Origin: Alphaproteobacteria bacterium
GTDB lineage: Bacteria; Pseudomonadota; Alphaproteobacteria; ATCC43930; CGMCC-115725
Direction of reading: 5' to 3'
Assembly: GCA_019237175.1 (NCBI GenBank)
Contig: JAFAHP010000716.1
Span: forward strand, 1 to 7,640
Length of the DNA: 7,640 nucleotides
The translations under genes were made by a program, and so were the position numbers. Numbering within the stretch: the stretch's first letter is position 1; every line of letters begins with the position of its first letter. The notes beneath the pieces are model-generated. The model searched no databases and had not been told where the DNA came from. It worked only from the letters and a program-made list of their open reading frames with translations. Shown here one piece after another: positions 1 through 5,258 of the stretch.

Positions 1-73
1 TCCGCGAGAAAGTGTCATATGCAAATCCGCCGTCGCGCTCAATCAGCGGCCCGATATACAGCTCGGTCTTCAT
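1..73 (-). CDS. Start of an unrecognised gene, cut off by the left edge
   Basis: An ATG at 73-71 opens a frame of 24 codons that runs off the window without a stop; the protein begins MKTELYIGPL and continues through a D-G-G-F-A-Y-D stretch. The start is well supported by a consensus Shine-Dalgarno AGGAG at 83-79, five bases before the ATG. There is no signal peptide or membrane segment in the visible part; it looks like the N-terminus of a soluble protein. I do not recognise the family and assign no function. The gene is divergent from the HAD hydrolase to the right, and its ribosome-binding site sits directly against an 8-bp hairpin (84-104). It could instead be a chance open frame, but the Shine-Dalgarno match and spacing argue for a real start. 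Confidence 0.55.
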   Translation of the reverse strand, partial: MKTELYIGPLIERDGGFAYDTFSR

Positions 74-83
74 AAGCTCTCCT

Positions 84-104
84 TATCTCGGCCTCTCCGA
101 GATA
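84..104 (-). promoter_or_regulatory. 8-bp hairpin abutting the ribosome-binding site of the left-edge gene
   Basis: TATCTCGG (84-91) and CCGAGATA (97-104) are perfect inverted complements separated by a 5-base loop. Read on the minus strand, the stem ends one base before the AGGAG Shine-Dalgarno of the left-edge gene. Such a position could tune ribosome access or stabilise the 5' end of the mRNA, or the dyad could be a DNA operator. The dyad itself is seen directly; any regulatory role is inferred. Confidence 0.4.
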
Positions 105-120
105 GACGTATGCTTAACAG

Positions 121-144
121 GTCCGATATACACATGTTCCGGAC
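121..144. repeat. Short inverted repeat GTCCG...CGGAC in the divergent spacer
   Basis: GTCCG at 121-125 is matched by CGGAC at 140-144 with a 14-base AT-rich centre. It lies between the left-edge gene and the HAD hydrolase gene, downstream of the candidate minus-strand promoter, so it would fall in the left-edge gene's leader. The arms are only 5 bp, which alone is weak. The 10-bp word CCGATATACA inside it (123-132) recurs at 51-60. Confidence 0.25.
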
Positions 145-171
145 TATTAGGTTAACACTTGGTAAAAAACA

Positions 172-224
172 TTCTCAATTAGAAAGGCACTTGTGTATTA
201 TACGGTCCATTTGATGACAAACAA
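172..224. promoter_or_regulatory. Candidate back-to-back promoters in an AT-rich patch
   Basis: This is one of the few AT-rich stretches in the window. On the minus strand a perfect TATAAT lies at 202-197 with a poor -35 TTGTTT at 224-219 (16-base spacer). It would give the left-edge gene a leader of roughly 115 bases. On the plus strand an overlapping TATTAT at 196-201 has TTCTCA at 172-177 (18-base spacer) and would serve the HAD hydrolase. The two -10 boxes share bases, so the two directions would compete. Alphaproteobacterial promoters often depart from this consensus, so the match is suggestive only. Confidence 0.3.
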
Positions 225-305
225 TCGCACGCATCGTCGCAGTCCGCGATCGGGGACCGGGCCGGCGGCGCGTGAACGACACCGAAATCGTCTGCGTTGC
301 CGCCG

Positions 306-1178
306 ATGACAATTCCTTACCTTCGCGGGATCAGCGTGCTCGCACCCGATTATGACGGCTTCATTCTCGACCTGTGGGGCGTGGTCCATGACGGCATCAA
401 ACCGCTGCCCGGTGCTGTCGACTGCATGCGCAGTTTGATCCATGCAGGAAAGCGTATCGCGCTGCTGTCGAACGCGCCGCGGCGGGCAGACGACGTCGCG
501 CGGCGAATCGCGCAAATCGGGGTACCCGGCGAGTCCTATCACCACATCGTATCTTCGGGCGAAGAAGCCTGGCAGCACCTGCGCCAGCGCGACGACCCGT
601 TTTACGCGGCGCTTGGGCGGCGCTGCCTTCATATCTGCTCGGATCGTGATCTCGAGATCCGCGAGGGACTCGATCTCGCATTTGTTGACAGCCCCGAGTG
701 CGCGGATTTCATCCTGAATACCGGTCCCGCTGGCTGGGACGACGCAATCGAGGACTATGCTCCGCTATTACGTCGATCCTTGGACCGCTGTCTGCCGATG
801 GTCTGCGCCAACCCCGATCTCGTCGTCAGGCACGGCGCGCAGCTAGCACTTTGCGCCGGCGCGCTCGCGCAATGGTACGAGGCCCAGGGCGGGCGAGTAC
901 GTTGGCACGGCAAGCCGTATAGATCCATCTACGACAGATGCTTGACGCTCCTTGGCGTTGCCGATCGATCGCGAATCCTCGCGGTGGGCGACAGCTTGCG
1001 AACCGACATTGCGGGCGCAGCCGCGGCGGGTCTCGACAGTCTGCTGATCATCGGCGGCATTCATGCCGATGAATTCGGCGCTGTCGGCGACCGGGACCCG
1101 GATCCCGCCGTGATTGACGCTGCGCTAGCCGCCGGAGCCTATCATCCGGTGGCTGTCGCCCGACGTCTCCTGTGGTGA
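306..1178 (+). CDS. HAD superfamily class IIA hydrolase (TIGR01459-like sugar/nucleotide phosphatase)
   Basis: This 290-residue protein is a haloacid-dehalogenase-fold phosphatase of the NagD-related class IIA with a C2-type cap, most like the TIGR01459 group common in alphaproteobacteria. Motif I is FILDLWGVVHDG with the nucleophile Asp22. Motif II is the Ser55 of LLSNAPRR. Motif III is Lys203 in WHGKPY. Motif IV is GDSLRTD at 228-234. The cap spans roughly 70-200. The protein ends in the HP-V-A-x-x-L-W tail I associate with this group. It is predicted cytoplasmic with no signal peptide. Its substrate is unknown; relatives act on small phosphate esters. ATG at 306 is chosen because it sits a normal distance before motif I; a TTG at 297 in frame is the only alternative below a stop at 273-275. 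No Shine-Dalgarno precedes either start. It converges on the minus-strand pair to its right, leaving 35 bp between stop codons. Confidence 0.85.
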   Translation: MTIPYLRGISVLAPDYDGFILDLWGVVHDGIKPLPGAVDCMRSLIHAGKRIALLSNAPRRADDVARRIAQIGVPGESYHHIVSSGEEAWQHLRQRDDPFYAALGRRCLHICSDRDLEIREGLDLAFVDSPECADFILNTGPAGWDDAIEDYAPLLRRSLDRCLPMVCANPDLVVRHGAQLALCAGALAQWYEAQGGRVRWHGKPYRSIYDRCLTLLGVADRSRILAVGDSLRTDIAGAAAAGLDSLLIIGGIHADEFGAVGDRDPDPAVIDAALAAGAYHPVAVARRLLW

Positions 1179-1213
1179 GCAAGCGGCGGGCCAGATGACG
1201 CGAAAACCCGCAG

Positions 1214-1558
1214 TCAATCGTGGTTCGCCGAGTGCAGGATCCGCTCGCGCAGCCCCGTGTCGTAGTTCATGCCTAAAGCGGTTACGACGACGGTCGGAGG
1301 TGTCGAACGCACCAGCCCCTTTCGTTCCAGCGCCACCCAGACCGAAGGGTTTCCGAGCCCGGTCGCATCGCGGGTCGAAACTACGGCCACACCAATGTGG
1401 AAATGGTCGCCATGTGGATGAGGCAGATGGGTAACCACGACGCTGCCTTGTTCCTCTCCCGCCATAGAGTAATCGGGAACCTGCGCTATCTGCTGTAACA
1501 GAGTTAAAGTTTTAAGCTGCAGGGGGTTGAGACCGAGCGGATTGCGTTTCGGCGCCAT
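1214..1558 (-). CDS. Small conserved-type protein of unknown function with a His-rich HPHGDHFH motif
   Basis: The product has 114 residues. It starts with a basic MAPKRNPL, followed by a helical Leu-rich stretch (about 11-26). Next comes a likely beta-hairpin with five histidines at 44, 47, 49, 52 and 54 (HLPHPHGDHFHIG), then a segment ATGLGNPSVWVALERKGLV that could be a helix-turn-helix or wing-like element. I recall similar short uncharacterised alphaproteobacterial proteins but cannot name a family. The clustered histidines suggest metal binding, which is inference. There is no signal peptide or membrane segment. The ATG at 1558 is preceded only by a weak AGAGAAG purine tract. It lies 58 bp downstream of the EEP hydrolase gene on the same strand, so the two are probably co-transcribed, and it ends 35 bp from the convergent HAD gene. 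Confidence 0.75.
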   Translation of the reverse strand: MAPKRNPLGLNPLQLKTLTLLQQIAQVPDYSMAGEEQGSVVVTHLPHPHGDHFHIGVAVVSTRDATGLGNPSVWVALERKGLVRSTPPTVVVTALGMNYDTGLRERILHSANHD

Positions 1559-1616
1559 CTTCTCTGATTAGCCCTGACGGCGGGCCACTGCAAATCCTCT
1601 CGCGGTCGAGGCGTTT

Positions 1617-2489
1617 TCACCGCGGATATGCCCGTTCCCGCGCTGCGGCATTTGGCCGCCCCACAGCGTAGCGACCCTTTTGTCGCCAGTCGACTTCCCA
1701 ACCGCGCTGCCGTCGCCCAGACGGCGCATTGGTCCACCACAAAGTACCCACGAGCGGCAAGTGGTCGGAGGCGAGACGTGCGAGCGGCGAGCGATAGACA
1801 TGAACATCGCGCAATATCGCAGGCCCAAAGGCATAGATCCGATCAAGCGGAAGCACCGGCATCCATGAAGGGAAAGTGCGCGGTGCGGCGCTTGGTCCGA
1901 AACACCGATCGAGCGCGCGGACGCCGCCGGCGCGTCCGCGCCACTCGTTAAGATCGCCAACCAAGAGCACGGCATGCGGCATCGGCCTGCTTGCCGTTGG
2001 CTCGCCGAGGGCTGCAATGAGGCGATTAGCCTGAAGACGCCGCTCTCCCGCGTGCAGTCCAAAGTGCGTCGCCATGACCCGCAATATCCGATCGTCGATT
2101 GGCAAATCGACATCGATCGCCCCGCGCGGCTCGTAACCCGGAACCGCGAGATCGATCACGCGCGTCGCAAGCGGCGGGAACCGCGTCAAGATGGCATTTG
2201 CGAACCGTCCACGGCCCCGCGCGGCAACGCTTACGATAACGCTGCGGTTTGTCGCCTCGGCAAGGTAAGACGCTTGACCGCCGTTCGGACTATGCACGCC
2301 GCGAGCCTCGACTTCTTGCAAACACAAAATGTCGGCGTCGATCTCGCGCAAAACCGCGGCAATCCGATCCGGATCGTACCGGCGATCGAGCCCGACGCAG
2401 CCGTGGATGTTATAAGTAGCAACCCGAAGCGCTGGCAGATTCGCCGCGGCAGAGGCAAAAGCCCTCGCCGCCTTGCGCATTTCCGACAT
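1617..2489 (-). CDS. Endonuclease/exonuclease/phosphatase (EEP) family metal-dependent hydrolase
   Basis: This 290-residue protein has the complete EEP (exonuclease III/DNase I-like) active site. The residues are Asn27 in TYNIHG, Glu59 in LQEVE, Asn98 before AILTR, Arg122 in PRGAID, His142 in ATHFGLH, the Asp179/Asn181 pair in GDLNEW, and Asp242/His243 in SDHLP. These bind a divalent metal and cleave a phosphoester. Family members hydrolyse DNA, RNA, phosphoinositides or sphingomyelin, so the substrate cannot be read from the motifs. Overall it resembles the short bacterial YbhP-type proteins. The first 20 residues are Ala-rich and not a clear signal peptide. The catalytic fold ends near residue 250; the last 40 residues are an Arg-rich tail beyond the usual domain. 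The ATG at 2489 has a good AAGGGG Shine-Dalgarno (2500-2495); Met4 is an alternative. It is divergent from bdhA and precedes the His-rich small gene. Confidence 0.88.
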   Translation of the reverse strand: MSEMRKAARAFASAAANLPALRVATYNIHGCVGLDRRYDPDRIAAVLREIDADILCLQEVEARGVHSPNGGQASYLAEATNRSVIVSVAARGRGRFANAILTRFPPLATRVIDLAVPGYEPRGAIDVDLPIDDRILRVMATHFGLHAGERRLQANRLIAALGEPTASRPMPHAVLLVGDLNEWRGRAGGVRALDRCFGPSAAPRTFPSWMPVLPLDRIYAFGPAILRDVHVYRSPLARLASDHLPLVGTLWWTNAPSGRRQRGWEVDWRQKGRYAVGRPNAAARERAYPR

Positions 2490-2548
2490 CCGTTCCCCTT
2501 TTACCGCGCGAATCAGTCTTTCGCTAAACCCGGGCTATATGGTCGTCA

Positions 2549-2562
2549 GGCGGGTCACCGCC
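2549..2562. repeat. GC hairpin in the divergent spacer
   Basis: GGCGG (2549-2553) and CCGCC (2558-2562) form a 5-bp GC stem around a 4-base loop. It lies about 60 bp upstream of the EEP hydrolase start, inside the 235-bp spacer shared with bdhA. It might be a leader hairpin or chance in GC-rich DNA. Confidence 0.2.
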
Positions 2563-2596
2563 GGGCGGACGAGACCCAACCATATGGCGCGCTGTT

Positions 2597-2610
2597 TGCG
2601 ACAGGTCGCA
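2597..2610. promoter_or_regulatory. Palindromic operator candidate between the EEP hydrolase gene and bdhA
   Basis: TGCGAC (2597-2602) and GTCGCA (2605-2610) are perfect inverted half-sites around a 2-base centre, a geometry typical of a dimeric repressor or activator site. It lies almost midway in the divergent spacer, 107 bp from the EEP start and 114 bp from the bdhA start. No regulator is encoded in the window to pair it with. The dyad is direct observation; its role is inferred. Confidence 0.35.
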
Positions 2611-2637
2611 TACCAATTTGACTTCAGCGAGGATAAA

Positions 2638-2653
2638 TTTGCCGCACCGCAAA
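2638..2653. promoter_or_regulatory. TTTGC-N6-GCAAA inverted repeat upstream of bdhA
   Basis: TTTGC (2638-2642) and GCAAA (2649-2653) flank six bases, in an AT-rich part of the spacer about 70-85 bp before the bdhA ATG. The TGC/GCA half-site layout recalls the sites of PhaR-type regulators that control polyhydroxybutyrate genes in alphaproteobacteria, which would suit a 3-hydroxybutyrate gene. I recall those sites as CTGC-N3/4-GCAG, so the match is loose and the assignment is tentative. The word TGCCGCA occurs at 2640-2646 and again at 2660-2666. Confidence 0.25.
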
Positions 2654-2724
2654 AATATATGCCGCAATATGGTAGCAGGGACTGTCATCCGCATCGTCTC
2701 GGCGATCGATATGAGGGGAAACTT

Positions 2725-3507
2725 ATGCTGAAAGGTAAAGTCGCGATCGTGACCGGATCGACGAGCGGAATCGGGCTCGGGATTGCAACGGCACTTGCGG
2801 CGGAAGGTTGCGCGGTGATGCTGAATGGCTTTGGCCAGTCCGAAGCAATCGAAGCGTTAAGAACAAGACTTGCGAAGGAGCACGGCGTCGGAGTCGCTTA
2901 TTCGCCGGCCGATATGTCAAAGCCCACGCAAATCCGCGAACTTGTAGACGATGGCGTACGACAGTTTGGCGGCATAGACATCCTAGTGAACAATGCTGGA
3001 ATTCAGCATGTTGCCAAAGTGGTGGACTTTCCCGAAGAGCGTTGGGATGCGATAATCGCGATCAATCTAAGCGCCGCCTTTCACGCCAGCAAGGCTGCGT
3101 TGCCGCACATGGTGGCGAAGAAATGGGGCCGGATCATCAACATCGGCTCGGCTCATGGACTCGTCGCGAGCGAGGCAAAAGCGGCCTACGTAACCGCCAA
3201 ACACGGCCTTGTTGGCTTCACCAAAGTGGTCGCCCTCGAGACCGCAAACCAAGGGGTCACCTGCAATGCAATCTGCCCGGGATGGGTCCTAACACCGCTC
3301 GTGCAAGACCAGATCAAAGCGCGTGCCGCGTCCGAAGGCATCGCAGTGCACCAGGCGAGCGATGATTTGCTGCGCGAAAAACAGCCGATGCTCGAGTTTT
3401 CGACACCGGAACAAATCGGCGCATTGACCGTGTTTTTATGCGGTGAGGCCGCGCGGACAATTACTGGTGCGGCATTGTCGATCGACGGCGGTTGGGTCGC
3501 GCAATAA
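2725..3507 (+). CDS. bdhA: D-3-hydroxybutyrate dehydrogenase
   Basis: This 260-residue short-chain dehydrogenase/reductase oxidises D-3-hydroxybutyrate to acetoacetate with NAD+, the step that feeds polyhydroxybutyrate breakdown products toward acetyl-CoA; it is cytoplasmic and usually tetrameric. The cofactor motif is TGSTSGIG (10-17), with NNAG at 89-92. The catalytic residues are Asn114, Ser142, Tyr155 and Lys159 (YVTAK). Substrate-contact residues known from the Pseudomonas fragi enzyme fall at the same numbers here: Gln94, His144, Lys152 and Gln196; Trp187 follows the PG turn. This separates it from acetoacetyl-CoA reductase (PhaB). The length matches the family. ATG 2725 is chosen because it begins the canonical MLKGKVAIVTG and has GAGGGG (2713-2718) six bases upstream; the frame stays open 84 codons further but that part has no SDR character. 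It is divergent from the EEP gene and 84 bp upstream of hss. Confidence 0.95.
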   Translation: MLKGKVAIVTGSTSGIGLGIATALAAEGCAVMLNGFGQSEAIEALRTRLAKEHGVGVAYSPADMSKPTQIRELVDDGVRQFGGIDILVNNAGIQHVAKVVDFPEERWDAIIAINLSAAFHASKAALPHMVAKKWGRIINIGSAHGLVASEAKAAYVTAKHGLVGFTKVVALETANQGVTCNAICPGWVLTPLVQDQIKARAASEGIAVHQASDDLLREKQPMLEFSTPEQIGALTVFLCGEAARTITGAALSIDGGWVAQ

Positions 3508-3523
3508 GATCCGACAGGCCAGC

Positions 3524-3561
3524 GGGAAACTCCGGAGTTGACATCGCAGGGGGAAACCCCG
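3524..3561 (+). repeat. Paired GGGAAACYCCG repeat with overlapping palindromes in the bdhA-hss gap
   Basis: GGGAAACTCCG (3524-3534) recurs as GGGAAACCCCG (3551-3561), 10 of 11 bases identical with a start-to-start distance of 27. The first copy overlaps a perfect 12-bp palindrome AACTCCGGAGTT (3528-3539). The second contains GGGG-GAAA-CCCC (3549-3560), a 4-bp GC stem capped by a GNRA-type tetraloop. These structures fill the short gap before hss, which has no clear Shine-Dalgarno. They could form an mRNA leader element, a processing site, a weak terminator of bdhA without a T tract, or a protein-binding site. Confidence 0.35.
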
Positions 3562-3591
3562 ACACGCGCCACTGACAAAGACAGCTGATAG

Positions 3592-5007
3592 ATGCTTGAT
3601 AAGAAGCACACGACTTTTCGTGGACGCCTTGTAATCGTTGGCTTTGGCAGCATCGGACAGGGGGTCCTGCCACTGCTGCTGCGCCATCTCGAAATCGCGC
3701 CACCCCAGATCTCAATCATCACCGCCGAACCGCGAGGCCACGATGTTGCCGCCGAATACGGCATCGCTTTCGATCAAACGGCCCTGACCCAAGAGAATTA
3801 TCGGTCAAAGCTGGATCGCGCAATCGGCCGCGGTGATTTTCTCCTCAATCTTTCGGTCGATGTCTCGAGCACAGCCTTGATCGAGCTATGCCAGGCAAAA
3901 GCCTCGCTTTATCTTGATACTTGCATCGAGCCGTGGCCCGGCGGCTATACTGACCCGAACCTGCCGCCCGCGGCCCGCTCGAACTACGCCTTGCGCGAGA
4001 GTGCCTTGGCGTTGCGCACGCGCTTCCCGCAAGGGTCCACCGCGGTGCTGACGCATGGCGCCAACCCGGGATTGGTGTCGCACTTTGTCAAGCAGGCGCT
4101 CACGGATCTCGCCGGCGATGCCGGGGTCGACACGGCAGCTCCGCAAACCCGCACCGATTGGGCCCGGCTTGCACAGCAGCTTGGCATCAAGGTTATCCAC
4201 ATAGCCGAGCGTGATACCCAGGTCGCCAAGGTGCCGAAAGACCCGGACGAGTTTGTCAATACATGGTCGATCGACGGCTTTGTCAGCGAAGGTTCGCAAC
4301 CGGCCGAGCTTGGCTGGGGAACGCATGAGCGGCATTTCCCCGATGACGGTCGGCGTCATGATTTTGGCAGCGGGGCCGCCATCTATCTTTTGCGCCCCGG
4401 GGCGGCGACGCGGGTGCGCAGCTGGACGCCTCTGGAAGGTCCATATCACGGTTTTTTGATCACTCACGGCGAATCGGTCTCGATCGCCGATTTTCTGAGC
4501 GTCGTCGAGCGCGGCGAGGTCCGGTATCGGCCGACCTGCCATTACGTCTATCATCCTTGCGATGATGCCGTGCTGAGCCTGCACGAATTCGCCGGCAAGA
4601 ACTGGCAATTGCAAGCTCGTAAGCGTTTGATGATGGAGGAGATCTACAAGGGCACCGATGAACTTGGCGTATTGTTGATGGGAGCTCAAAAAGGGATCTA
4701 TTGGTACGGATCGCGGCTCACCATCGATGAAGCCCGGCGAGTAGCGCCGCACAACAACGCCACGTCGTTACAGGTGACTGCGGCCGTGTTGGGCGGCGTC
4801 GTCTGGGCGCTCGAACATCCGCAGGCCGGCGTGGTCGAGCCCGAAGATCTCGATTATGCACGCGTTCTCGAAGTTGCCCGCCCCTATCTCGGCGAGGTCA
4901 TGGGCATCTATGGCGACTGGACACCGCTTGACGGGCGCGCTCGCCTCTTCCCGGAAGATCTCGATCGGGAAGATCCCTGGCAATTCAAGAACGTCCGCGT
5001 CGTCTGA
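3592..5007 (+). CDS. hss: Homospermidine synthase
   Basis: This 471-residue enzyme makes sym-homospermidine from two putrescines, releasing ammonia, with NAD+ as a bound cofactor; it is cytoplasmic. The N-terminal Rossmann motif is GFGSIGQG (17-24). NLSVDVSS (86-93), DTCIEPW (109-115), GANPGLVSHFVKQAL (156-170), IAERDTQ (204-210) and NTWSIDGF (223-230) are hallmark blocks. From memory of the Blastochloris viridis enzyme, its Asp94, Glu117, Asn162, Glu210, Trp229 and Glu237 correspond with a constant offset of four to Asp90, Glu113, Asn158, Glu206, Trp225 and Glu233 here. The full active site is therefore present. The C-terminal WTPL...DPWQFKNV block is also typical and the length is normal. 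ATG 3592 places the Rossmann motif where the family has it, but no convincing Shine-Dalgarno precedes it; in-frame TGA and TAG codons directly before the ATG rule out extension. It probably shares a transcript with bdhA, 84 bp upstream. Confidence 0.95.
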   Translation: MLDKKHTTFRGRLVIVGFGSIGQGVLPLLLRHLEIAPPQISIITAEPRGHDVAAEYGIAFDQTALTQENYRSKLDRAIGRGDFLLNLSVDVSSTALIELCQAKASLYLDTCIEPWPGGYTDPNLPPAARSNYALRESALALRTRFPQGSTAVLTHGANPGLVSHFVKQALTDLAGDAGVDTAAPQTRTDWARLAQQLGIKVIHIAERDTQVAKVPKDPDEFVNTWSIDGFVSEGSQPAELGWGTHERHFPDDGRRHDFGSGAAIYLLRPGAATRVRSWTPLEGPYHGFLITHGESVSIADFLSVVERGEVRYRPTCHYVYHPCDDAVLSLHEFAGKNWQLQARKRLMMEEIYKGTDELGVLLMGAQKGIYWYGSRLTIDEARRVAPHNNATSLQVTAAVLGGVVWALEHPQAGVVEPEDLDYARVLEVARPYLGEVMGIYGDWTPLDGRARLFPEDLDREDPWQFKNVRVV

Positions 5008-5210
5008 GGGCTCAAGGCCGACCGTCGCGAACGAATTGTGTTGCATTGGCGCCGTGCGTGGTTTTCCAAGCCGGTCACCACCCCACCTGTTTCGCCCGCT
5101 CGCGACACCTGGAGCGCGACCGCCGCTCCGGCGCGTCGCCCGGCCCTCCGCAGGGATGCTTGGCCTCCTTGAGTGGCGCCGCCTGTTTCACCTGTTTTAT
5201 CAGGTCGAGA
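5008..5210. other. Gene-free stretch after hss with short repeats
   Basis: No convincing gene is seen here. A plus-strand frame crosses it but has no coding character and overlaps the end of hss. The stretch contains a 6-bp GC hairpin, GGAGCG (5111-5116) with CGCTCC (5124-5129) around seven bases, and a smaller one, ACCTG (5190-5194) with CAGGT (5201-5205). Either could help end the hss transcript, but neither is followed by a T tract, so no intrinsic terminator can be called. Confidence 0.4.
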
Positions 5211-5258
5211 TCAGGTGGGACTTGAACATTTTCCGAGAACAAAATCGCCTCTCACCTG
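5084..5258. repeat. Cluster of CACCTG / CCTGTTT words
   Basis: CACCTG occurs on the plus strand at 5084-5089, 5106-5111, 5189-5194 and 5253-5258, and on the minus strand (as CAGGTG) at 5212-5217. CCTGTTT occurs at 5086-5092, 5182-5188 and 5191-5197, the last two spaced nine bases apart. The spacing is otherwise irregular. The copies are seen directly; whether they bind anything is unknown, and enrichment could be chance. Confidence 0.3.

Noticed and set aside
1182..1211. GCGGG/CCCGC hairpin between the convergent HAD and His-rich genes
   Set aside because: It has only five pairs with a 16-base loop and no T tract, so it is too weak to call a terminator.
2473..2724. 84-codon N-terminal extension of the bdhA frame
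   Set aside because: The extension has no SDR character, and the canonical family start with a good GAGGGG ribosome-binding site is at 2725. The extension also overlaps the EEP gene start.
3538..3566. Perfect -35 hexamer TTGACA before hss
   Set aside because: The position 17 bases downstream reads GACACG, with no TATAAT-like box at 15-19 bases, so a sigma-70 promoter is not supported.
3886..4752. Long open frame of 288 codons antisense to hss
   Set aside because: It lies entirely within hss on the other strand, has no recognisable domain, and is a frame shadow common in GC-rich coding DNA.
5211..5232. GGGACTTGAAC reminiscent of a tRNA T-arm on the minus strand
   Set aside because: The neighbouring bases do not form the 5-bp T stem and no acceptor, D or anticodon arms can be found around it.
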